Shown here piece after piece: positions 1-5,877 of a DNA stretch of 8,622 nt (position 1 is the first letter of the stretch; every line of letters starts with the position of its first letter). Both the position numbers and the translations under genes were made by a program. Source of the DNA: Anaerolineaceae bacterium (lineage in GTDB: Bacteria > Chloroflexota > Anaerolineae > Anaerolineales > Anaerolineaceae); NCBI GenBank assembly GCA_014860845.1, contig JACZIY010000496.1, forward strand, positions 1 to 8,622, in the 5' to 3' direction. The notes beneath the pieces were generated by a model that saw only the letters and a program-made list of their open reading frames with translations, was not told the DNA's origin and did not search any database.

Positions 1-321
1 TTTCTGAACCGAATTGATGAAATTATCACTTTCCACCGATTGACCAAGGAAGATTTGAAACAAATAATTAAAATTCAATTAGGTCTATTAACTAAAAGGT
101 TGAAAGAACGAGGATTAACGATTAGGTTAGAACCAGAGGTAATGGAATATCTTGCTGAAGTTGGATATGATCCTGATTTTGGAGCTCGTCCATTGAAAAG
201 GTCTATTCAAAGAGAGATTATGGATCCATTAGCGATGAAATTGCTCACCTCGGAAATAAAGGATGGTCAGGAAATCATAATTTCCAAAGATTCTGACAAA
301 CTGGTTTTCAAAGCGAAATAG
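1..321 (+). CDS. clpB: ATP-dependent chaperone ClpB, C-terminal fragment (5' end outside window)
   Basis: The reading frame is open from base 1 and gives about 106 residues ending at a TAG stop. It starts inside the second AAA+ module, at FLNRIDEIITFHRL, and continues through the C-terminal small domain. The sensor-2 signature GYDPDFGARPLKR is present, with the Arg that contacts ATP in the D2 site, followed by IQREIMDPLA and an acidic/basic tail. This ending is typical of ClpB/Hsp104 disaggregases, which work as hexamers with DnaK to pull proteins out of aggregates in the cytosol. ClpC and ClpA share the fold, but the wording of the sensor-2 block and the short tail fit ClpB best. The internal TTG at position 40 is not a real start, because homology extends upstream of it to the window edge. 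Nothing looks truncated at the 3' end. Confidence 0.93.
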   Translation, partial: FLNRIDEIITFHRLTKEDLKQIIKIQLGLLTKRLKERGLTIRLEPEVMEYLAEVGYDPDFGARPLKRSIQREIMDPLAMKLLTSEIKDGQEIIISKDSDKLVFKAK

Positions 322-333
322 AACTTTATTCAA

Positions 334-364
334 TAGAATGGGAAAAAATAAGGTTCCCATTCTA
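334..364. terminator. Hairpin between convergent genes, probable bidirectional terminator
   Basis: Perfect 11-bp inverted repeat (TAGAATGGGAA, 334-344, with TTCCCATTCTA, 354-364) around a 9-nt loop. It sits in the 54-bp gap between the stop of clpB and the stop of the convergent deacetylase gene. The downstream T-tract is weak on both strands, so termination efficiency is uncertain, but position and symmetry fit a shared terminator. Confidence 0.65.
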
Positions 365-375
365 CTTCTATTGAT

Positions 376-1236
376 TTATATCCCCTGAAAAAGGTCATTT
401 TCGATTTTTTCACCAGGATAAGGTTCAGGGGATGCTCTCATAAACCGGTCTTTGCTTCCCAGAATCCTTTGGAGCCAACCCATCAATCCCCCACTAACCC
501 GGCTTCCACCCTGGCTGGAATGGCAGGCAGAGGCTTCATTTCTCAACTTAACAAATTTGCTATAGTTAATAATTGCATGAGTTGGATAATGAACTTCAGC
601 GATAGAAACAAGATCAATATCCTGATTTTTGCCAAACTTACGAGGATCTTTGCCAACCAACTTCATTAGTCTTACCATCCATCTCAGGAAATTCTTAGGG
701 ATGCTATGGAAGTACAATTTCTTTACCTGAAAAGCTTCTTGATTCAACCCATCTTTATACTCTGGTTTTGAAGCCAGTTGAAATGCTTTTACGGTCGCGT
801 CGTGGATTTTTATGTGGTCCGGGTGTCTGTATCCTCCAATAGGATCAAATGTGATAACAACAGCTGGTTGAAGCCGGCGTATTATTTGAACAACCTCCTC
901 TGCGACTTTTTCCAGATTCGCAGCAAATAATGACTCAGGATGCCGATTATGTTCTGACCCAACCATTCCAGAATCACGATAATTCAGAAAAATTACTTCT
1001 TTTATTCCTAAATTTTTGGCAGCGCAACTTAATTCATATTCACGCCTTTCAGCTGGTGAATTGAACCCCTTCAGAAATTCCTCATCCATCTCCCCCACTT
1101 CTCCCCTTGTTGCACAAACAAGGTAAACATTTACTTCATCATGAGCGTATTTTGCCAATGTACCACCCATGCCAAATGTTTCATCATCTGGATGAGCTAA
1201 AACTGCCATTAAAGATAATTTTTTATTCAATTCCAT
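376..1236 (-). CDS. PIG-L/LmbE family zinc-dependent deacetylase (Mca/MshB-like)
   Basis: 286 residues, full length for the family, cytosolic, with no signal peptide. The metal and catalytic signature AHPDDE is at residues 14-19 (His15 and Asp18 as zinc ligands, Asp17 as general base by analogy with MshB). The third ligand is in YRHPDH at 136-141 (His141), following Asp131. The block around DSGMVG (88-93) and the ACHSSQ motif near 237-242 resemble Mca and MshB, which hydrolyse N-acyl-glucosaminyl groups in mycothiol or bacillithiol metabolism. Other members act on N-acetylglucosaminyl lipids, chitobiose or secondary metabolites, so the substrate is not determined. The ATG lies 16 bp after the stop of the upstream MoeB-rhodanese gene and is preceded only by a weak purine-rich stretch (AGAAAG). 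The two genes are therefore probably cotranscribed. Family assignment is secure; substrate is open. Confidence 0.9.
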   Translation of the reverse strand: MELNKKLSLMAVLAHPDDETFGMGGTLAKYAHDEVNVYLVCATRGEVGEMDEEFLKGFNSPAERREYELSCAAKNLGIKEVIFLNYRDSGMVGSEHNRHPESLFAANLEKVAEEVVQIIRRLQPAVVITFDPIGGYRHPDHIKIHDATVKAFQLASKPEYKDGLNQEAFQVKKLYFHSIPKNFLRWMVRLMKLVGKDPRKFGKNQDIDLVSIAEVHYPTHAIINYSKFVKLRNEASACHSSQGGSRVSGGLMGWLQRILGSKDRFMRASPEPYPGEKIENDLFQGI

Positions 1237-1252
1237 TAATTCTGCTTTCTAC

Positions 1253-2395
1253 TCAGTACAAATAAGATTCTGGATCAATTTCCCTAGCCCAGGCATTTGT
1301 ACCACCAATGAGGTTAAATATATTCTGAAATCCGGAATTCCGCAGTTTTTGTACAACTCTTCCGGATCGAATTCCATTACGACAATAAAATATGACTGGT
1401 ACATTTTCGTCCTCAAACATTTCAGAATTGATTCTCTCATAGGGTATATTTTCACTATTAGGAATAAGAACGACTTCCCGCTCAACCGAATCACGAACAT
1501 CAACTAAACGAAGCTCTTTTCCGGAATCAATCGAAGTTTTTAATTGTTGCACACTCCATCCCCACTCTTGTGGAGAAGGATTTTCCTGCCCATGGATCTC
1601 ACAAAAAAATTCTGTATCTTGCAAGGTTAAAATATCTGGATGAGTGCCACAAATTTTACAATTGGGGTTCTTTCGCAGTTGGATGGTTTGAAGAGAAAGA
1701 TCAATTGCATCATAAAGATACAATTTTCCATAAGGACTGTTATCCAGACTCAGGATGAGTTTAATTACTTCAGTAGCTTGAATAGTTCCTACAGTACCGG
1801 GTAAAACACCAAAAACACCACCTTCACCACAGCTTGGAACAACGCCTGGAGGAGGTGGTGTTGGGAATATACATCGATAACAAGGACCATGTTGGGCATC
1901 AAATACACTCACCTGACCCTCAAAACGAAAGATTGATCCATAGATGTATTGTTTTTTATGAAAAACACAATAATCATTCAATAAATAGCGGGTGCTGAAG
2001 TTATCACTGCCATCCACAATGATCTGATAATTCTTTCCAATTCCTTCAACATTTTCTGCGGTTAACATTTCATTAAATGTTTCAATCTTAACAAACGGGT
2101 TCAGATCTTCCAGATATTGTTTGGCTGATTCAACTTTTGGTATTCCAATCTTTTTTGTGGAGTGAATGACCTGCCTTTGGAGGTTTGAATCCTCAACAAC
2201 ATCATAATCAACAAGCCCGATCGTCCCCACCCCAGCAGCTGCGAGATATAATGAAATTGGTGATCCCAATCCTCCTGTCCCAACAATCAGAACACTGGCT
2301 TCTTTTAATTTTTGTTGACCAGATAATCCAACCTGAGGAATCAGTAAGTGTCTTGAATATCTTAAAACTTCTTGTTGACTTAGTTTTTGTGTCAT
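1253..2395 (-). CDS. moeB: MoeB/ThiF-type adenylyltransferase with C-terminal rhodanese domain
   Basis: 380 residues, two domains. The N-terminal E1-like domain (about 1-255) opens with RYSRHLLIP (12-20). It has the glycine-rich ATP loop GTGGLGS (39-45), the acidic VDYDVVEDSNLQRQ strand-loop (62-75) and Asp131 in GSDN. Two Cys pairs, C172/C175 and C246/C249, form the structural zinc site. Cys189, in VPSCGEGG, matches the conserved crossover cysteine of MoeB/ThiF/MOCS3. A rhodanese domain (about 277-375) follows, with active-site Cys338 in CRNGIRS. Such fusions adenylate the C-terminal Gly-Gly of a ubiquitin-like sulfur carrier (MoaD, ThiS or CysO type) and pass on persulfide sulfur for molybdopterin, thiamine, cysteine or tRNA thiolation. 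No carrier gene is in the window, so the pathway is not fixed. All expected catalytic residues are present. The start is supported by a GGAGAT ribosome site and a promoter. Confidence 0.92.
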   Translation of the reverse strand: MTQKLSQQEVLRYSRHLLIPQVGLSGQQKLKEASVLIVGTGGLGSPISLYLAAAGVGTIGLVDYDVVEDSNLQRQVIHSTKKIGIPKVESAKQYLEDLNPFVKIETFNEMLTAENVEGIGKNYQIIVDGSDNFSTRYLLNDYCVFHKKQYIYGSIFRFEGQVSVFDAQHGPCYRCIFPTPPPPGVVPSCGEGGVFGVLPGTVGTIQATEVIKLILSLDNSPYGKLYLYDAIDLSLQTIQLRKNPNCKICGTHPDILTLQDTEFFCEIHGQENPSPQEWGWSVQQLKTSIDSGKELRLVDVRDSVEREVVLIPNSENIPYERINSEMFEDENVPVIFYCRNGIRSGRVVQKLRNSGFQNIFNLIGGTNAWAREIDPESYLY

Positions 2396-2399
2396 AGTT

Positions 2400-2405
2400 A
2401 TCTCC
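2400..2405 (-). promoter_or_regulatory. Shine-Dalgarno of the MoeB-rhodanese gene
   Basis: On the minus strand GGAGAT precedes the ATG by four bases after the final T, a good match to the anti-SD sequence. It decides the start at 2395, which also matches where homology begins (RYSRHLLIP at residue 12). Confidence 0.75.
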
Positions 2406-2412
2406 GAAATAA

Positions 2413-2440
2413 ATCATACCAAAAGAATTACCAATTTCAA
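2413..2440 (-). promoter_or_regulatory. Sigma70-type promoter for the moeB-deacetylase operon
   Basis: Read on the minus strand: -35 TTGAAA (2435-2440), a 16-bp spacer, then an extended -10 TGG-TATGAT (TATGAT at 2413-2418). The predicted transcript would start near 2406, giving a very short leader of roughly a dozen bases that still includes the GGAGAT ribosome site. Identified by eye from consensus, not experimentally. Confidence 0.6.
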
Positions 2441-2444
2441 TCAA

Positions 2445-2457
2445 AACATAAGATGTT
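2445..2457. promoter_or_regulatory. Small palindrome in the divergent promoter region (possible operator)
   Basis: AACAT-AAG-ATGTT, perfect 5-bp arms around 3 bases. It lies directly upstream of the minus-strand -35 box and overlaps where a -35 for the plus-strand gene would be, so a protein bound here could act on both promoters. A 5-bp palindrome can easily arise by chance in AT-rich DNA; this is a weak call. Confidence 0.25.
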
Positions 2458-2475
2458 AATGGATTTAGAAAATGA

Positions 2476-2481
2476 TAAAAT
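2476..2481 (+). promoter_or_regulatory. -10 element placed for a leaderless transcript of the tRNA nucleotidyltransferase fusion
   Basis: TAAAAT (preceded by GA) ends seven bases before the ATG at 2488, so initiation at the usual distance falls on the A of the start codon. No Shine-Dalgarno-like run lies in the 15 bases upstream (ATAAAATGAAATT). The -35 region (2453-2458, ATGTTA) is poor. Together this suggests leaderless translation; the call is inferential. Confidence 0.45.
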
Positions 2482-2487
2482 GAAATT

Positions 2488-5139
2488 ATGGATATTATTC
2501 TGACCCATGAACAGGCGGATTTCGATGCGATCGCTGCATTAACAGCTGCAGCACTTCTGGACGCTAATGCGATTGCGATCTTGCCAAATCGGATTAACAG
2601 GAATGTACGCGCATTTCTGGACCTTTGCGGAAATGAGTTACCGCTTCATCAGTATAAAGATATTTCTCCCATCAAAATAGATCATATTACGCTTGTGGAC
2701 ACGCAAGCTTTGGTCACATTGAAAGGGATTTCAAAGAATACTTCGGTGCATGTGATTGATCATCACCAAAAGAAAAAGGATTTGCCCGAACAATGGACAA
2801 CCGTCTTTGAAAGCACCGGGAGTTGCACAACGATTCTGGTTGAAGAACTGAAAAAGAGAAATGGTACGCTGTCTATCTTTTTGTCGACCCTGTTTTTACT
2901 GGGTATTTATGAAGACACTGGATCGTTATCTTATGCCAACACAACAGCAAAAGATTTACAAGCTGCCGCTTACTTAATTGAAAAAGGAGCCAGTCTAGCC
3001 ATTGCAAATCAATATCTTAATCCCCCATTGTCTGATCAACAAAGAGCTGTGTATGATCGCTTACTGTTGAAGACCCAACATTTTGATATCCACGGAAATC
3101 GAATTGTGACTGCAATGGCGGATGCCAGTGACCTGGATGAGGAGATTTCCAGCATTGCGCACAAAATCAGAGATTTATTAGATCCTGAGGCTTTATTTTT
3201 ACTGGTGAAATCTCAGGAAGGGCTGCGATTAATTGGCAGATCAACAACTGATCAAATTAATGTAGGAAAAATTGCTCAACAATTTGGTGGAGGTGGACAT
3301 CCTAGAGCAGCAGCTGCCCTTATTCAAGTGGAAGATGGAGAACCTCACATTGAGGATATATACAAGCAATTAATTGAAAAATTACACGATTTTGTGGAAC
3401 CAGCGATATCTGCTGCTCAAATCATGTCCAAACAGCCCTTACTTATCACTCCTCAAACAAGTGCAGAGGAAGCATCAAACTTAATGAAGCGCTATGGATA
3501 TGAAGGGTATCCAGTAGTATCAAATGGAAATATTGTTGGATTACTCAATCGCCGTAGTGTAGAACGGGCTATTTCTCACAAGATGAACCTAACTGCTTCA
3601 AGCTTGATGGAAACAGGAGAGATTTTTGTTGACTTAAAGGATTCTCTCGATAAAGTGCAACAGGTGATGACAGAATCAGGTTGGGGTCAAATTCCAGTTA
3701 TAGATGCTAAAAACGGTTCAATTGTTGGAATAATCACAAGAACTGATTTATTAAAAGCCATCGGGAAACCCAAAACCACATTTGTGGATAAAAAGAACCT
3801 GTCTAATAAGCTGAATTCAGCTCTTCCTAAAGCGCATGTCACTCTCCTGAATCTGATCGCACAACATGCCCATCAACAAAAAACGGCCATTTATATCGTT
3901 GGGGGATTTGTCAGGGATCTTATTTTGAACCGGCCTTCATTGGATTTCGATGTTGTAGTTGAAGGAGATGCTATTTCATTCACCCAGAGTTTATTGAAAC
4001 AATTTGGTGGCAAAGTCAACACCCATAAACGCTTTGGGACAGCAAAATGGCAAATTTACAGTATTCACCAGAATTTAAAGGAAAAATATCCAGAATTTTC
4101 AGAAGTGGATTTTTCCGTTCTTCCAGAGACACTTGATCTCATCAGCGCACGCACTGAATTTTATGATTTTCCAACTGCCCTCCCCCAGGTGGAAAGATCC
4201 AGCATTAAACTCGATTTGCATCGCAGAGATTTCACCATCAATACACTGGCACTTAGATTAGACGGAAGTCATTATGGAGAATTATATGATTATTGGGGTG
4301 GATATGAAGATCTCCAATCTGGCCTGATCAAAGTATTGCATTCATTATCATTTATTGATGACCCAACCAGGCTGATCCGGGCGATTCGTTTTGAACAAAG
4401 ATTTAATTTTCGGATCGAAAATCGCACATTCCAATTGCTGGAGGAAGCCAGAGATTTAATTGATCAGGTTTCTGGAGACAGATTAAGACATGAATTGAAT
4501 TTGATCCTATCTGAATCGGATCCAAAACCTGCGCTCCTTCGATTACAGGAGCTAAATTTTCTGCAAGAAATTCATCCAAATTTGAGCATCAATACCGAAA
4601 TCATTGAAAAAATGGTTAAAATTATAAAATTGCCAATTGATCCTATCTGGCAAATTTCGTCATTTAACGGAAACTCAAAGATTAATACCCTTCTTGCCTA
4701 CATCACCTGGTTCATGTATTTAGACACCAATACCCGACCTATCTGCCGACGATTACGCACACCTGCCATCGTTTCAGAGTCCAGTTTAAAAGCCCAGCAA
4801 TCACTTAAATCGATTCATAAGTTGGTGAATAGCAATCCAAGCCAAATCACCGAATATCTTGATACCTTATCCCCATATGTACTTTTTATTCTTTACAACA
4901 CATTAGAAGACCATCGAATTTGTGAATTGATATTTAGATATATATCGCACTGGAAGAAGGTAAAACCTTTCACCAGTGGAGAAGAATTACAAAAAATGGG
5001 AATCACGCCTGGACCAATTTACAAAAAAATTCTATCCCGGCTTCGCAGAGCCTGGCTGGATGAGGAAATTCGTTCCGTTGAACATGAAAACATCTTGCTG
5101 GATGAAGTGATAGCTTCTTTATCAGAACATGAAAAGTGA
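2488..5139 (+). CDS. DHH phosphoesterase - CBS pair - tRNA nucleotidyltransferase fusion (CCA- or A-adding enzyme)
   Basis: 883 residues, close to other DHH-CBS-polyA-polymerase fusions. Residues 1-150: DHH domain with HEQADFDA (7-14; Asp11, Asp13), Asp71, DHH at 91-93 and EDTGS (142-146). About 200-300: DHHA1 domain with FGGGGH (266-271). About 307-425: two CBS domains, usual adenine-nucleotide sensors. From about 450: class II nucleotidyltransferase head with GGFVRD (472-477), catalytic DFD (Asp486, Asp488), RRDFTIN (579-585) and DDPTRLIRAIRF (624-635), then helical neck and tail domains. The enzyme should restore the tRNA 3' CCA end in the cytosol. The template position usually EDxxR reads DDxxR here. 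Related fusions include A-only enzymes (Aquifex, Deinococcus types) and full CCA enzymes, so specificity is unresolved. The start is fixed by the DHH motif only a few residues in. The stop overlaps the next gene by 11 bp. Confidence 0.92.
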   Translation: MDIILTHEQADFDAIAALTAAALLDANAIAILPNRINRNVRAFLDLCGNELPLHQYKDISPIKIDHITLVDTQALVTLKGISKNTSVHVIDHHQKKKDLPEQWTTVFESTGSCTTILVEELKKRNGTLSIFLSTLFLLGIYEDTGSLSYANTTAKDLQAAAYLIEKGASLAIANQYLNPPLSDQQRAVYDRLLLKTQHFDIHGNRIVTAMADASDLDEEISSIAHKIRDLLDPEALFLLVKSQEGLRLIGRSTTDQINVGKIAQQFGGGGHPRAAAALIQVEDGEPHIEDIYKQLIEKLHDFVEPAISAAQIMSKQPLLITPQTSAEEASNLMKRYGYEGYPVVSNGNIVGLLNRRSVERAISHKMNLTASSLMETGEIFVDLKDSLDKVQQVMTESGWGQIPVIDAKNGSIVGIITRTDLLKAIGKPKTTFVDKKNLSNKLNSALPKAHVTLLNLIAQHAHQQKTAIYIVGGFVRDLILNRPSLDFDVVVEGDAISFTQSLLKQFGGKVNTHKRFGTAKWQIYSIHQNLKEKYPEFSEVDFSVLPETLDLISARTEFYDFPTALPQVERSSIKLDLHRRDFTINTLALRLDGSHYGELYDYWGGYEDLQSGLIKVLHSLSFIDDPTRLIRAIRFEQRFNFRIENRTFQLLEEARDLIDQVSGDRLRHELNLILSESDPKPALLRLQELNFLQEIHPNLSINTEIIEKMVKIIKLPIDPIWQISSFNGNSKINTLLAYITWFMYLDTNTRPICRRLRTPAIVSESSLKAQQSLKSIHKLVNSNPSQITEYLDTLSPYVLFILYNTLEDHRICELIFRYISHWKKVKPFTSGEELQKMGITPGPIYKKILSRLRRAWLDEEIRSVEHENILLDEVIASLSEHEK

Positions 5140-5680
5140 ACCAATCCAAATTAATCAAACTCAATCCTATCTCTGGATCAACAAGGTCATCATTCGCCAT
5201 TTGATATTATCTGATTTACCTCAACTGGAATGGAATGGAGAATATAAACACCTGCGTCAGGTTTATCTAAATGCTTATAAAAATAGAAACCAGGGGAAAA
5301 ATATTCTCTGGGTCGCAGATCTTCCTCAGATTGGGGTCATTGGGCAGGTTTTTATTCAACTCAATTCTGTAAGGAAAGATCTTGCTGATGGTTTTTTCAG
5401 TGCATATCTGTATGCATTCAGGATAAAACCTGAATTTAGAAACGCTGGTTTGGGATCTCGCATATTCAGTGTAGTTAAAAAAGATCTCCTAAAGCGTAAT
5501 TTTCGTGAAATCACTTTAAATGTTGCGAAAACAAATCATCCAGCCATTCGGCTATATGAAAGATTAGGATTTGAAGTTGTTGGATCTGAACCTGGTGAAT
5601 GGTCTTTTCGTGATCATAATAACAAATTACAGAATGTTGTAGAACCCGCCTGGAAAATGGTGAAATCCATTTCTCAATAA
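5129..5680 (+). CDS. GNAT family N-acetyltransferase
   Basis: 183 residues, cytosolic. The acetyl-CoA pyrophosphate loop is seen as FRNAGLGSRI (103-112, fitting R/Q-x-x-G-x-G/A), preceded by the beta4 strand YLYAFRIKPEF. The C-terminal motif B, HPAIRLYERLGFEVVG (137-152), is typical of RimI-like and small-molecule acetyltransferases. These enzymes move acetyl from acetyl-CoA to an amino group; the acceptor cannot be read from the sequence. The ATG lies within the last codons of the nucleotidyltransferase gene (11-bp overlap, different frame) and has no clear Shine-Dalgarno of its own, so translation is probably coupled to that gene. No in-frame alternative start lies before the first core strand (residues 20-28), which supports this start. 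Whether it has a role linked to tRNA maintenance is unknown; overlap alone does not show it. Confidence 0.85.
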   Translation: MKSEPIQINQTQSYLWINKVIIRHLILSDLPQLEWNGEYKHLRQVYLNAYKNRNQGKNILWVADLPQIGVIGQVFIQLNSVRKDLADGFFSAYLYAFRIKPEFRNAGLGSRIFSVVKKDLLKRNFREITLNVAKTNHPAIRLYERLGFEVVGSEPGEWSFRDHNNKLQNVVEPAWKMVKSISQ

Positions 5681-5737
5681 TTTACTCATTTATATTTTCA
5701 TTTATTATTTACTGCTGAATTTGGCTATTTTTTCGGT

Positions 5738-5766
5738 GAGTCACTCGAAGAATCTGAGTATCACTG
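5738..5766 (+). repeat. Short imperfect direct repeat upstream of the EF-G promoter
   Basis: GAGTCACTC (from 5738) and GAGTATCACTG (from 5756) recur about two helical turns apart (the two TCACT cores start exactly 20 bp apart), immediately upstream of the TATAAT at 5768-5773. The arrangement is compatible with a regulator site or UP-like context, but the units are short and imperfect. Confidence 0.25.
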
Positions 5767-5773
5767 ATATAAT
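5765..5773 (+). promoter_or_regulatory. Extended -10 promoter element for the EF-G-like gene
   Basis: TGA-TATAAT: a perfect TATAAT (5768-5773) with the TGn extension. The -35 region at 17-bp spacing (5745-5750, TCGAAG) matches TTGACA at only three positions, which extended -10 promoters tolerate. Initiation near 5780 would give a leader of about 97 bases. I see no strong hairpin or known riboswitch in that leader. Confidence 0.5.
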
Positions 5774-5862
5774 TGTGACGTTTTGAGTAAATACCTTGAC
5801 AATCTGCCTTTTTCATCATCGTAAGGATTAGTTTGAGAGGGTAGTCAGAAAATAACATTTTA

Positions 5863-5869
5863 AGAAGGG
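5863..5869 (+). promoter_or_regulatory. Shine-Dalgarno of the EF-G-like gene
   Basis: AGAAGGG ends eight bases before the ATG at 5878, a standard spacing, and supports this start over any later Met. Confidence 0.7.
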
Positions 5870-5877
5870 TTAGGTTC

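Noticed and set aside
40..42. TTG start for the ClpB fragment
   Set aside because: ClpB homology continues upstream in frame to base 1, so the gene simply enters from outside the window.
469..669. Plus-strand 66-residue frame inside the deacetylase gene
   Set aside because: It is antisense to a gene with intact catalytic motifs and has no family resemblance of its own.
1249..1503. Minus-strand 84-residue frame overlapping the rhodanese domain
   Set aside because: It is an out-of-frame shadow of the MoeB-rhodanese gene, whose own frame is continuous with all motifs present.
5796..5801. Perfect TTGACA as a second -35 for the EF-G-like gene
   Set aside because: No acceptable -10 hexamer lies 15-19 bp downstream (TCGTAA or close variants), so the extended -10 at 5765-5773 is the better candidate.
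5774..5877. Riboswitch or attenuator in the EF-G leader
   Set aside because: Only short pairings such as CCTT with AAGG were found; no stable stem, no terminator-like T-run and no known aptamer pattern.
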